Below, one piece after another: positions 35,308 through 50,300 of a stretch of DNA of 64,000 nt. This stretch comes from Apostichopus japonicus (taxonomy: Eukaryota > Echinodermata > Holothuroidea > Aspidochirotida > Stichopodidae). The notes beneath the pieces are model-generated. The model ran no database searches, was not told the origin of the DNA, and saw nothing but the letters and a program-made list of their open reading frames with translations. The stretch lies in assembly GCF_037975245.1 (NCBI RefSeq), contig NC_092576.1, forward strand, positions 7,497,501 to 7,561,500. Direction: 5' to 3'. Each line of letters starts with the position of its first letter. Position 1 is the stretch's first letter. The translations under genes and the position numbers were made by a program.

Positions 35308-37040
35308 TTAAAAGATCTGGAAGATCACCAGGCTGCAAAATGTGTAGGTTGACCAGTCTGTTACAAGTATATACTTTAATTTATTTATCATATTTTATAT
35401 TCCGAGTATCAGCAAAGGCAGTAGCAGGCAGCTGTGATTTACCATAGCCAGTAATACTGATAGGTCCAATTTAGGGCTAACGTTAGGCCTAGGCTAGTCT
35501 ACTCTAACTCTAACCATGGTCTTACTTTATTTATGTTCAGCATGAAGGTATTTACTCGGCCATTTACTCTAAATGTTATTAATATATCCGGAACACTTTT
35601 AAGGAATTTACTTACAATGCATATACTCCACCAAAGTTCCAAAAGCCAACTTCAAATGGGCAACGTTTACGGTAACCTGGGGCACTTTCCTTCGTAGACT
35701 ACATGGCTAGGCCCACATAAAGTAACGTTGAATGTAGGCTATTGGGATAGCAACGATACGATCCGATCGACTGCCCTGCCACCGAACACAGAAAAGAACT
35801 GCTTATATATGGGGGCGTTGTTTCGTTACGTGTAAATTTGCCAGTTAAAATAGAAACTCTTATTTTCTTAAATATCCCAAATTAATGGAAGAAAACATAC
35901 AAACACGAAGATTTCAGTGTAATTAGAGGAACCTGTAAGTTTCGGAACTATATATAGCGGCATTTGGTCAAAATCGAGGTGTAAAGTTGGGATCAACATA
36001 TATACCATGTTCGTAATTCTGTTATATACCCTTCGGAATTACCTCCACTTTTGAGGGGATATTTTACCCTTTAAATGAACGATTTTTTTTGTTCCTACGC
36101 CCTTGCATAAACTGCTATGAGGATGTGGGTTTCTCCCTTAAGATTAATTTCCGCTAAGCGATCAACTTCCGTCACCATAAAATATAAGTGAACTTCGACC
36201 GCCGAACACTGGTCGACGGATAACGACCCGCCACTGGCCCATCCGAAACCGTCGTAACGTGGGGAATTATGGCCGGATAGTCGGGCAGAGTGTGAGTGTT
36301 TAACACTATAGACGTAACTTACAACGCACATATACGTTTCTTTGTAGTCCCGCAAACACAGTGGGGACATAAAGGAAATCTTATGAAAAGATCTCCTACG
36401 GCATTTTATCTATTTATATAGGCGACATGTAGTTTATTCAGTGAAGTGTGCTTGGTGTTTGGCGCTGAGGCTACAAATGATCATCTGGTTATACAGGGAT
36501 TGTGCGCAAACGTATAAAATAACTTAGCGGTTCCCCTAATACACTACCACAGCACCATACTAACTTGAACTCTATAGCATATTACTGAACACACGCATGC
36601 GCATGACACGCAACGTCAACGAATTGAATAACCCGGATGTAGAAGTTCGCTGTTTAGTTCACACTGATTTACAGCAGTTTTCTACGAATTAATCATAGAC
36701 TAACTTGAAGTGTTTGACAAGTTATGTGTATAGAGCTGCTTTACAACTTATTATTATTATTATTATTTATTTTTTTGATCATTTTTACCATGATTTTCCA
36801 TTTCGTGTACATATAATCATGATACACTGCAGGCATGAGAATAATTGGGCCTTCATACTGACGAAAGGGAAATGAAATAGAGGTAAGGAAGACCATCCAT
36901 ATGCCCCTTAAACTCACAAATTGAAATGAGCTTAACGACGTTTCATCCTTCTGCCCTCCCCATACCCCCATGTGCTACCCTAAGCGACACACTTTCTTGT
37001 TACTCCTGTTCCCTTCCCATCGTCCGGCTTAGTGTATATA
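35308..37040. other. Intergenic, no gene seen
   Basis: A MITE-like right end GTTCCTACGCCCTTG is at 36091-36105 but its partner was not found. The stretch 36120-36310 is richer in CpG than its surroundings and has a 91-codon minus-strand open frame (36095-36370) that I do not recognise. A minus-strand TATATAAG lies at about 35801-35808. Confidence 0.5.
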
Positions 37041-37669
<629 letters not shown>

Positions 37670-37711
37670 CACATTGCTGCATTCTGCTGTCTATGGCCTA
37701 CTTACAACTCC

Positions 37712-38010
37712 TAACATAAACGTTACTGAACACGCCCACAATTTAGTCAGGGTTGCTTAATCCCAACCCATGCACACCATCTTTTCTTGTCATTTTTACT
37801 TATAAATTTGTACAATATACTAGTATGATATGCATTAACCTTGCTTTACCTTGCTTGCTTGCTTAAATTAAGCTGTCATACCTAAAAATAAACATTTCTG
37901 AACATGGCAAAATTTTAGTCAGGGTTGATCATTCCAACCCGTGCACACCATCTTTTCTTTTTTTACTTGTACATTGTACAATAGACTAGTAAGGTATTCA
38001 TGAACCATAG
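37712..38010 (+). repeat. About 170-bp direct duplication
   Basis: TTTAGTCAGGGTTG, CATGCACACCATCTTTTCTT, TTGTACAATA and ACTAGTA appear in the same order in 37740-37820 and again, diverged, in 37915-37995. Confidence 0.75.
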
Positions 38011-38175
38011 AAATTGAACTACTTTAATTTCTATGGCATGAACTCAAAATTAAGACACACATGTAACGTTACTTGGTGCAAACCCTTACTATTCTGGATC
38101 AATGCATCACACTTTCGTTGAATAAAAACACTGTACACATAATATCCAGACAGTACAGATCGCTGCTGCGGTATA

Positions 38176-38183
38176 TGACGTCA
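38176..38183 (+). promoter_or_regulatory. CRE palindrome upstream of the CD225 gene
   Basis: A full TGACGTCA within ATATGACGTCATAT, about 150 bp before the start codon. A CCAAT box lies about 25 bp downstream (38209-38213). These are the only recognisable promoter elements; no TATA box is well placed. CREB/ATF control is inferred from the motif alone. Confidence 0.55.
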
Positions 38184-38329
38184 TATAGCTGAATTGTATA
38201 CACCAAATCCAATCGTCCATTGATCAGCCCTTAGCGAATACGTTACCACACAACTGCAGGGAACGAAATCGGATCGCCGAGAATAAATTCGAAATTCTAT
38301 ACATACTTGCGTATAACACATAAAGGAAA

Positions 38330-38348
38330 ATGTCGGATGAAAAATCAG
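38330..38348 (+). CDS. CD225 gene exon 1
   Basis: ATG and MSDEKS, ending in phase 1 at TCAG|GTAATT. The split codon completes as Gly with exon 2. The short first exon explains why the N-terminus is invisible to a simple open-frame scan. Confidence 0.78.
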
Positions 38349-41300
38349 GTAATTAATATGTAAGAAGTTAGTAGGGTTTGGCTAAGCAGAACTCATTAAT
38401 ATCATGACCCGATGTCAGGTTAACAGTTAGGTGTGTATTATTGTCGTTAACCTAAGTTATGAACATGATATTGTGTGACTTCACAGTGTGACTACTGTGT
38501 ACAGTAAGGCCTTAGATACATGAAGTTATGTGCATTGTGTTGTACAGTACTCAGTAGGCCTACGTTAGCATTAACATACTGTAGTGTAATAAGGGGTGGC
38601 GAGTCAAGCCAAACCAAACTTGCAAGTCATAGATGTCCTTGCAATGTTCACAGACTGCATTGTACAGTGGAGTTGGCTGTAACTGAAACAGGTTGTTTAT
38701 TTAAGAAAAAAAGTTTGCGTCCAGTAAAAAAACCTTGCGTCCCGATCAAACATCAATTACCTTCATTGTATGAACTACTGTACATACTAATACTAGTCTA
38801 CTGTAGTGTAGTATCACTGCCTATACTTTGTGAATGTTATACAAAATATATAGGGCAGATGGCTCAGGGCCTTAGCTTCGCTGTTTGACCGCTTTTACTT
38901 CCCTACTCGCCAACTCTGTAGTAGCTCCGTGCTTTGACCTTGCAGCGATTCCAACAACCAACTCTTCAAAAATCCCAGTAACCTACAGTGTGCATATCTC
39001 TCTCTAAATTCCACAGTTTACTGTACTACTGCATACATGCCTGTTCAAGCTTCATTTTCAACTACACATGCGCAGATGCTTAAAACCTGATCCAACATTT
39101 ATCCTGGGCTCTTTGCAAGCAATCATCATTTTGAAAACTACAGTACGCCTATGTGAATAACTTTTTACGCAATGTTAATTAAAAAAATCAAAGTCAAATG
39201 TTATGAAGTACAGTAGTTTACACACAAATTTTGCACCAAATTAAAATTTACTGAAGCATTTGGTTAATTGGACCGTGAAAATATTTGCAACAGAAACTAC
39301 TGATGGTAAGATTGAACATTTTACATTAGCAACTCTGAATGCAGAGAGAAGAAACATACTGTGAGCTGAAATATCCTTTTCAGGATCAATCTCAACTCAT
39401 TAACATTTTCTGATCAAAACAATGATTCAAATATTACGCAATAGTCTCAGAAACAATTCAAGTGCATCTTCGTACCAGGAGTGATTGTTGTCAAAAGGTA
39501 TACGTACTGTATGTGACAAGGCCTAACGTTATGATATTGGAGTGCACACATATGATACAGTAGCCTATACCGCAAACTTCACTATCTCTACACAGGGGAA
39601 AGAAACGTTGCGAGTAATTCTTAAACATCATACTCGGTGTTCATTGACCACTACAGATGCAAGAATGTTTCCAGACAATTGATAAAGACTATTAGCCAAT
39701 CAAATCACGGGAATTTGGGAAAGCATCATTGTCTATTTTTAGCATGAAAATCTCTGTAATGGAGTGTTGTTAACCCTGTACCTTGGAGTTGATTCTTATG
39801 ATATTTATTTTCAAACAAATTTAATGATCTGTAGGAGTAGGAGAATTTTTGGTTCTTGTCAGAAGAAGTTGTAGTTTTTGAAAGAAATAATGAAAGATGT
39901 TCATTCAAAAATGTGTTTTGTTTTGTTTTCCATTGACATAGTAATGAGTGTGTACTTGGGGTTTGTTTATCCAAAAAACAATGTTTGCATCCGCTGGCCG
40001 CAAACAATTTGAAGATTTTGGGTCCCTGGCAAAAACATTGCATCCGGTTGCAGAATCCTGTGTTCGTGACAATGCTGATTTATAGAGAGACAAATGAACA
40101 ACTTAACAGGAAGGGGGTCTGTGTGCATCTGACTATATTTACAGTTACTCTCTTGAGGCTGTATGCTATGTCCCTATTACATAATAGAAGTGAGCACCTG
40201 GGGGGGGGGGGGAATGCACACCGACATGCCTCATTAAGATAATACTCTTATACCGGTGTTTACACGGGTCCAAAAATTGGGAACCGGGTATTTGAGAGCC
40301 GTTACTCGTAGGGTATTCGGGTACGCGAAAAAAAATTGTTTACCATTGTTTACATATACTAAATGAATAATATTCTCTACTGACAATGTTTTCATGTTCA
40401 AATGGGTGTAAGATAAGGTATAAAACCTTCCTGAATAATTTTGATTTGCTTTTGTTTCTTTCATCTAATTTGTTAATAATTTCATATAATTAACATCACT
40501 ACAAACATCGCACTGCCGCAGCTGCTTATGTTTGCTCTCCACATCTATTGGATCAGACCATATAATTTATATCAAATTTAGCTCTTAAACAGTTTTTTAC
40601 TACTACTATCTACTATGCAGGCCCAGGGTTTGCATTAGCCGCAGGATTGCAAGATTCCTGCATTTTGATTGCACATGGTATAAACGTTTAGAAAAAGCCA
40701 CTTGCGATAATTACTGTAGTTTTTAGTTATCCCGTCTATAATCCATTTGTAACATTTCGTAAATTTCCTTGTCAGTTGTTCCTTCTATTCATGAAATAAA
40801 CGAATGAAAAAATAATAATTGTGAGAAGTCTTTCCAATTCTTCCACATGGTAGCATAACACCACACTAAGTCAATGGGGAAATCTAGCCTAACCATCTGT
40901 TTATTCATTGAGATCGTGATGCAGAACAGATAGACCATGGAATACTTTCATTCTTACTGTTATCTTCGACCTCATGGTAGCCTAACACCACACTAAGTCA
41001 ATGGGAAAATCTAGCCTAACCATCGTTTTTGCCCTGGGCAAAAAAAATCACACTTTGTGTAGGATTCAGGTATTAAATTAGGTATCGCGTGCAAACACAG
41101 TCAGGGTTCTGCCGCTGCCGGTCGGCGCCGGTCGGACCCGACCAGCACGCTGAATTACCGACCACCACAATCTGCCTGAGTGACTTTTCCGACCGGCACT
41201 TATTTTCGATAGGAACTCCAAAAAACAGCTCCATAGCCGGAGGGTCGAACGTACAGAAACAATCTGTTTGAGACTAGGGGAAATCCAGTTCATAACTGTT

Positions 41301-44300
41301 CAAATTTCAAAATATCCAACACATCACAGTGTCATACTTAGTAAAAATTACCAGGGTTCCGCATTCCAGACCAATGACTGTTTTCCGTTTCCAACTCCCT
41401 ATCGTACTTTTGATAGTTTCATTTATATCTATTTTTATCGCGCGAGACACAGGCACTATCCAGCTATCTAGTACACATACGGCCGTTAACCTTCGTAGCG
41501 GGTGAATTTACATCATATTGCATTAGGCACGACCAGCGCACTCCGCCTCGTAGTGACTATACGTGACGGCTACACAAACTAGTCAGCCACGTGCACGGTG
41601 CATTGCTATTGCTTTTTAGTATACTTAATAGGCACCACCGGCTGGTCTGTACTCTGGTGCTCCAGATATTTGTCCTAACATTTTTCATTAATTATAAAAA
41701 ATTCCAGATATGATATCTCATTTCAAAGCTGTCTACATGTGGCTCAGAATACTCGGGAAGGGCCGTTTCCGGCCATCTGGGGGGTTTCCAAAACCCAAAA
41801 TTTTCTTGTACGCTCCGCGCCAACCGATGGTGGCGCTCCGCTTAGATAGTCCTGCCGGCACTCAATCCATCCTGGGCAGAACCCTGGTAACTTATACAAG
41901 TAGTGACGGGAATGCACTCAGGCATGCCTCATTATTCTACACAGTCTTATACAATTTTAGTCACAGCATTTATGCAGTCTTATACAATTAATGACCTTGA
42001 GCTACAGCATCACTGTGACTAACTGTACTGTATGCATGTACAGTAGGTGGTTTGAGTATGCGTTCGTGTGTACTGTGTACTTGGTAGTATTGTATTTCCA
42101 GCCTAGCATTAAGCTCTTTTGGTAATTCAATGCAAAGGTGGACATGACTACCCTATTTTTAAAATTTTAATATGTAAACAAATTCTGTATCCAAATAAAG
42201 CCTAAAGTGTGACAGTTATAAGATTAAATTTTTGTTTATAAAAACGTTGATGTTTACACACTTTTAAAATAAAATAATTGAAATGGATACAAACAGGCCT
42301 CGACAAATACGGTCGCCAACTCGCCACTGGCGAGTAGAATTTTGCGACTGGGGAGCAAAAAAATGCATTACTCTGGACATTTTGGCGAGTGGCTCATTAG
42401 GTCACTGCCTTTATACGATAGGCTTACTATTAACTTGTGAGCCAATCAACAAAGGCCTATTGCCTAATGTTACACATGTATAATAGTAGTATTATCAAGT
42501 GGACTGTTACAAGTAGGTCCTAAAGGAACAGCTCTGTTCACCAGCTCGAAACTAATTTGATACTATATCACTCGAGGTAAACGATGCACGATTGGTGTAA
42601 CCAAAATGGAACCTTAGATAAATGCTAAAGACAACTCAAACAGTGGTACTGTACCTTGTTGTGTGTACGATCGGTACAAACGAAAACAGTGAACATTGTC
42701 AGTAGGTTAACCACAATGGCGCTATACGGTCTATCTGACATGTCAATACTTGTAAAAAACATTGTATCCCAGTTTACAAGTCAGAAATATGAGGCATGCA
42801 GTAGTTTCGGCTTTTGTCCAAAAACTTTCAGCTCTGTTACCAAATTGTTGACCCTTATTATGGCCAGCAAGGAAAGACTAAACTTTAAATTCATGGGGGG
42901 TGTTGAAGAACTTGGGAGGATGGCTGATCATTTTAGTACTTTGCTGCTAAATGATTAGAACAACCCAGATGGCTTGTCGCTAGAAGAAAAAATGGAGGAA
43001 ATTCAAAGTGAATTGGCTCAATTCAAGACTCAAGTCAGTGGCAAAAATATTCCATTTGGTCCCCTATTCCAGCTTGTAATCCAGGAAGGCTGCAACTTCC
43101 CTCTGTTGTCTGAATTTTTTGATAGTTGATTTTGCCAACTGGTGAGTTCTGCAGCTTGTGAAAGGGGTTCTCAACTCAATATAATCAAAACTTCACACAG
43201 AACACTTCTCTTGCCCCAGACTCTAAGGGTTTAAATGCAAAGTTCTGGGAATGGCCCATCCATAACAAATTTCAACCCTATCACAGCATTTGACAACTTG
43301 TGGTAAGTTGCCAGCAATTTAACGTTTTGGCGAGTAGAATTTTAGCCTCAGTCGCCAGTTGGCGAGTAGTTTTTAAAAATTTGTTGAGGCCTGATAAGAA
43401 ATATGGGGAAGCTATATACTTACATTGTGACGTAAGGGACATTTCAGTGGCTTTTATTGTTTCTGATAATGACAAGAATGACAACTTTATGAATCATGTT
43501 GGCTTTTTGTTATTGCTACAGTATGTATGCCACACTTTATAATATGCAGACAAAAGCACTGAAATGGTCATTAATCACGGATTAATCATGGATTAAAGGT
43601 TTGTATCAAATTTAAAATGTTATTAGTGCATAAATGTTAGAAAATTTACATATTGAGCAGTGCATCATTCAAGAAATACTTGTATATATATTGAAAACCT
43701 TGTAAACATGACATCTCAAGTTAGGAAGCATGGATACTCTTCATACATATGCATGTGGATGCATTATATTAAGTAGAAGAAGTCAATTGTTTTTGGTTTA
43801 GGTCAAAGGTCAGGTTTGCAAGTGTAAACATTTAAATGAACGAAACTGAGTTTAAACGTACTAAAGAATTACTGTATCTTCTAATCATTTTAACGTTTGC
43901 AGACAAGCAATGCAACGTTGAAACACTGCAGCCTGTATTGCTATTATGAGCATCCTTTTACAAGTTTTACTGAATTTGCGTAAAACTGAAAGTTTTACCG
44001 AAAAGATTACTTGCTGTATGCGTACTAGTCTTGGCCAAGTCGTTTGTAAAACTCTTTTTCTCGCGTGAAAACTGTACATGCCTCAGAGTCTGTTTCTGCC
44101 GATCACGAATGTGCCTGCCCACTGTATTTTACATGCCAGAGGATCTGTCTGATACAAACCTCTTGGACATTTCTCCAAAGAGGGGCTTGAACTTACCCTG
44201 TTTAATATACAAATTGGAAATAAACTGTTTCGGTCGTATCCTACGCGTGTGTTTTTGCATTAAAAATCATGACAGTATAATTACCTACCCATTGCCATGT

Positions 44301-47300
44301 ACTGTTGTCTTTTAAAGGTAGTCCCTTCAGTATATGAGCTGTAACAAAAAGCCCCTGCCCTATTGTCCTTTTTTGGTTGTTTTATTATTTAAAATAAGTA
44401 GATTCCCCCCTCCACCCTAAACCTCAAAGACATGTTTATTTTAACATACATCTGCAGCTCCATGATCAGTATCTGTGTCATCTTCAGAGTGTATTTAAAC
44501 AACCACTTTTTTTGTTTCTAGGAAATCCTCCACATAACCCAGCTTATCCACCTCCTCAGCAGGGCAGTTACCCAATGCAACCAAACCAGCCAGGGGGAGG
44601 GGCACCACCTCCATACTACCAGCCTCCAGCTGGACAGCAGTATCCTCCTCCTGGACAGCAGTATCCTCCTCCTGGACAGCAGTATCCTCCTCCTGGACAG
44701 CAGTATCCTCCAGTCGCTGGACAGCAGTATCCTCCACAGGGAGGATATGTTGCAGCTCCACAACAACCTGGGCAGGTACTGTATAGGGTAGCATACTACT
44801 GTACATGTATGTAATTACCCCATTGACTACCACACTAAATCATAAAAAGGTACTGTATAGGATAGCATATATACTACACATAATTGTCCCATTGACTAAC
44901 ACACTAAATCATAAAAAGGTATTGTATAGGGTAGCATGCTACATATATTTACCCCATTGACTAACACAGTAAATCATAATAAGGTACTGTATAGGGTAGC
45001 ATACTACATATAATTATTCGATTGACTAACACTGTATAAGGTAGAATACTACATATAATTACCAGTTGACTAACACAGTAAATCATAAGAAGGTACTGTA
45101 TAGGGTAGCATACTACATATAATTATTCGATTGACTAACACTGTATAAGGTAGAATACTACATATAATTACCCGTTGACTAACACAGTAAATCATAATAA
45201 GGTACTGTATAGGGTAGCATACTACATATAATTATCCCATTGGCTAACACACTAAATCATAAAAAGGTACTGTATAGGGTGGCAAACTATATTAATTACC
45301 CCTTTGACTAACACAATAAACCATAATTTAGGTACTGTATAGGGCCGCATAGTACATATAATTACCCGATTGACTAACACAATAAATCATAAGAAGGTAC
45401 TGTACTGTATAGGGTAGCATACTACATATAGTTGCCCCATTGACTAACACACTAAATCATAAAAAAGTTACCGTATAGGGTGGGTAGCATACTCCATATA
45501 ATTGCCCCATTGACTAGTTTAACACACCAAATCATAAAAGTAATGTGGTCACTACAGTGAGTCTAGATAGAAGTGCTCACTAGTGCTAAATCCTACCCAG
45601 TGCTGGTTAGCCATTCAGTCTGGAAATAAAAATCAACAAATTGCAGTAACTTAGGGCCTATTACACCTTCTCAGCAGATGTATTCTTGTCGCCTCCCCTC
45701 CTCCCCCCCCCAACCCCATGATCAATGGTTGGTGCAATTTCCAAATTTAAGCTTATACCACTCTATACTGTACTTTCATATCAATGCTTTAAAGCACTCA
45801 TACTGACAGTATGAACAGTTCCTACCTTTATCTGATTCTAATTAATGGTTTTACCACTCTATACTGTCCTCTCATATTGTGCTTCAAAGCACTTGTAGTG
45901 ACAGTTTGATATGTACAGTACTGCTGAATACATACTATAAAATACAAAGGCTTTAAAGGACATGAAAGACCAGTTATAAGGGGGGAGGCCCAGGGGGAGG
46001 CCTAGGGGAGTAGGACCAGGGGGGGGGGAATTATCCCGACTCAGTGTAGTGCCGCAGGGCACAATATATACGAATATATTCAAAAAGCAAAGATTGAGTA
46101 TTAGCTTCCTCTCAAATTCCAACAATAACTGTCAATACAGTAGAACAAAGACATGTACATAACCATGTAAAGTACAATCCCTAATTAAAACAAATAATTA
46201 ATTAACACAGTGGCACTTCAGCTGTAGTTTATATACTTCAGTACAGTAGGTGACAAAAGGTTGTTCTCATTGAAAATGTTAAAGGATTACGTTACACAAG
46301 TGGTTGGCCGAACAGCATTTTATCTGGTCGTTGGGGGGGGGGGGGTGGGGGAATTTTCAAAGTGATACAGAATTACCAATATGTACACCTTAAGTACATC
46401 GGAGGAGAGACGTGTAGTCTTGGTGAAAAAAAAACACCAGTGTTGGGCCAGTGAAACTCCCCTTTGGGTGGATCATAGGCCTACAGTACCACTTACATGT
46501 AGGCCTACCCCTTCTTATATCTCAATATAAATCAGTATCTCCGCAAGTTATAGAGGGTGATACCCATTTATCACTTCACAGTACAGGTCTCTTTCGGGCT
46601 ATTTTTAGTAACAATGTAATCCCGAATTAGGATGTTACAAGTTATGTCTAGACATATCGAATTGGAAGAATCAAAAACAGAAGGAGAGAAAATTTGCTCA
46701 TCGCTGATGATCAGAGAACCCTCATTAAGACAGCAATTTAGATGGATATTCAGGTGGTTGGCAATGGGACTTTTGTATGAAGGGAAAACAATGCCCCCTC
46801 CCCCCCCCCAAAAAAAATGTAATTCCATTCTAGAGTACACATACAGGTAGTTGCACTTTAATTGTGATAATAATCCACACCAGTTTCAAGCCATACAGCA
46901 AGCTTGGAGTCACCCCCCCAAAATATACCCAGGTTTTGTAGAATACCTGTACATACATATTCATAAGAAAATTTCAAATGTGACTCTCATGGTCTCAACA
47001 TATCATCAATGTATGTCAGTGACTTGAGATGATGGGGGTGGGGGGGGGTGGGGGGTGGGGGGGGTGTGTGGACTGACTGCACAGGGGGATTGGGATACTG
47101 TACTTACTGCACAGTTTCATATCTTCACTTCACTTCATCAACTCCCCTGTCTCCTCGCAACGACTGCACTAGAGCAAGTTTACTCTGTAAGTATGTGAAT
47201 CAAGAGTTTAAGATATTGGGTGATGACCTTCCGAACCGTGTAAGGTCCTGTAAGTTATAGCCCAAAATGACCAGTGCTGTTGTTTTCTCGTCCGCTCATA

Positions 47301-50300
47301 GACTGTGATTGTCCGCCAGACGCAGATCCAGCCAAACGACTACCTGGGCTTCGCCATCTTTGTCACCATCTGCTGCTGTCTGCCTTTTGGCATCGTTGGA
47401 ATCATCAAAGCTACGGAGGTAAGACATAGACAGGAACAATTGTATGTGGTCATTTTCACAATCAGTGGTGTAACTTTTGTACACTCAGGGCCAAAATTTC
47501 AAACACCATATATATTAAAATTTTTACTAACATCACATGTTAAAGGGTTCAAATTTTTGTAACTTCAACTTTTCGGAGCTTAAACATATACGTTTATGGG
47601 TGTAATTTTTCGGTGACTGTATGACTCTAGGAAACTTTAAGCAAAAAGATATATTTTTAAGCAACCATATTTACACAGTCTTAAAACAGTACTCTGTTTC
47701 AAGTAAACTTTAAAATGCTTATCATTATATGTTACTTAAAAATGAAAAGGATTTGGCAGAAATTTTTTATTACTATTGCAGATATTTCCATGTTAACTGA
47801 AAATTTATTGGAAATCAAGGATTGTTTTTCTTAATTTTAACTTTAAACTATTTAATAAAAAGATAAGGCCAAGTCAAACACCCTAAATAATGTCTCCTCT
47901 CAGAGGGCTAATATCCAATCCAAGTTGCACAAAAATCCATGCAGTTTTGCAAAAGTTGGAATTTTCCCACTTACGCGTTTCGGAGGTGACGTTAACATTT
48001 TACATGTGTTTCGGAGGTGACAAAAATGTTTACAAGTTGTTGTAAAGGCTTTTTTGCTAATTAACAAAGAATTAAACACTTAAACTCAATGAATATTCAT
48101 AACATCTTTAATCAAACACTGATTTAAATAAAAAATATCTCTGCCAAGTAGCAGAGAATGTATGTCAACTACCTGTACAACTAGTGAAACAAGTGATGAA
48201 TACAGAACACAGAATACAATAGTTTTATGTTATAAAAAATAGGTAAATGTCAGGTAAAGCAAATAAGGGCATTTAAAAAGCAATTGAAAACATTGGGCTG
48301 AAGTCTCTTACTGTGGCACTCATATTGCAAATGATTATCTCACATACAACATATTGTATATACCTTCAGTCTCTTTTGTTTCGGAGGTGACGCTAAACGT
48401 TTACACAACCCAGAAGGCTTGATTCATGCTAAAACACATAGAACTTACCTTGGAAAGTATGAAAAACATTAGAAGGATATGTTGATAATATTTTAATGGC
48501 ATTCATGATACTAGTGCTGTGACTGCTTTTGCTGCCATTCATGATAACTTGGAGACAATACTGTATCCATTCAAAATCACTTGGTTAAATTCACAGTTTT
48601 GGCTAATTGCATATGAAATATTATACCACAAAGAAGTGATTAACATTGCGTAGCCATTAGCCATTCTGACTGCTAGTTACAGTACATGTTGGTTACACTT
48701 TTGGCAGTGAAACTGACTGTCACATTCCTGTAACCTTTTACAAATTTGAAGAGGACATTCAGTCAATTATTCTGGAAAAAACACTTCATTAACATGACCT
48801 AACCACATTCTATCAAAGTGTTAGTGAAAAGTTAGGTAAAGACTTGTCAAAAACTGCATAAATGATGGGCTAAAATCATTTAACAGCAGCTTGGCCTTGT
48901 TCACATTTAAGAATGCACCCGTACTTCAAGTCCTCAAGGGAAATTAATTCCCTTAGTGTGAACACTCCTTTACTCATACTTCAAGTCGGCATGCAGTCTT
49001 AAGAATTTATCCTACATTCTCAGTAAATGTGATGTGAATGGTCGGAGACTTAATGGTGACCCGAGATTTCCGATATATCAAGTTGCTATTGGGTGGGTAG
49101 TACGTACATGTATGTGTTTGTCAGAGCGTTGCCCATCTTAACAGAAACACTACCAAACCATGCTATTCGTGAACCCATTTCATTTTCTTTGAACCAATTT
49201 GACCAACACTGCAGAAAAGATGCGGTAACGGTTGTGAGACAAAAACAAACTAAATGACAGTCCACTTAAATCTACTGTTATAACCTTAAATTCATTGTAC
49301 GCCGTACTGACAGATTTTTGAAGAGGCCAAACTCTGTAATTTGATGGTTATTTCAAAACGGATGATTTTGGGTTCGGTTGCTATGGAAGTTAGTAAAAGG
49401 CTAAAACCGTTACGTCTGGCCTGGCCTATAATGAAGTTGCATTTACTAGCTTACTGTATACAGATACAGTAGACCTTAACATTAAATGCCTTTGATGTTA
49501 GATTAGCCTCAAATGCGACATCAAGCAGTAAAACACTGACTAGCAATATCGTTTGCTCATCCACTGAAGGGTTTGGAAGAAATTCAAATCTGGGTTAAAA
49601 TGTTATGGTAATGCCAGTATGGAGTTGTTTGAATACAGTTAACTGTTTATGTGCGATGGTGCCGTGCAGTGGTGTACGGAGTAGTATGTACTAGTACAGA
49701 ACATAAGACAATGGCAAAGCACAGGGGGGGGGGATGTAAACAGCTGATATGACCTTTATACGCCTGCGCAGTATATTAATCTCGCAAACAGACGAAACTT
49801 AGTCGTTCTGAAATGTGAATGCTTCTTGTTCTTAACTAGTTTATCCTCCTTGCGGACTTAATATCAATAATCGCCCAGGTTGCATTCTTAAATGTGAACA
49901 AGGCCTAAGAGACCATCTGGAGCAACAATCTAGAGTTAAATGAGTTTTCACTCTATAAAGGTTAGTTGTTTGTAATTGGTTGTTAAAGGCATTGAAGACT
50001 CTCCCCAAACCGTGTGCGGCCATCTGAAAAATGTAACTTTCTGTTCCTTGCAAGTGACGTTTTGTTCGTGTCGCTACAAAATGCAGACAGTAATGAAACG
50101 TGATACCTTGTTATCTTTAGCTGGACCTGAGATGTCCATCGCTGTATCGTTTGTACAATGTGCTGTGCTGTAGCTGTACTGACTATACACTAGTGTCTAT
50201 TAACGATGGTAGCAAGCTGTGTGTGTATTTTCTGGGATCAATGGTGGTGTCTAACACTTCTGTTACACCTCATCGAAACTAGGTCAGATTACCAGCATCA

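Noticed and set aside
36095-36370. Minus-strand frame in a CpG-richer stretch
   Set aside because: Not recognised and overlaps a MITE end; insufficient evidence for a gene.
41102-41886. Confident hAT call for the CAGGGTTCTGCC element
   Set aside because: The 12-bp inverted ends are perfect but the flanking 8-mers do not match, so it is kept only as a candidate.
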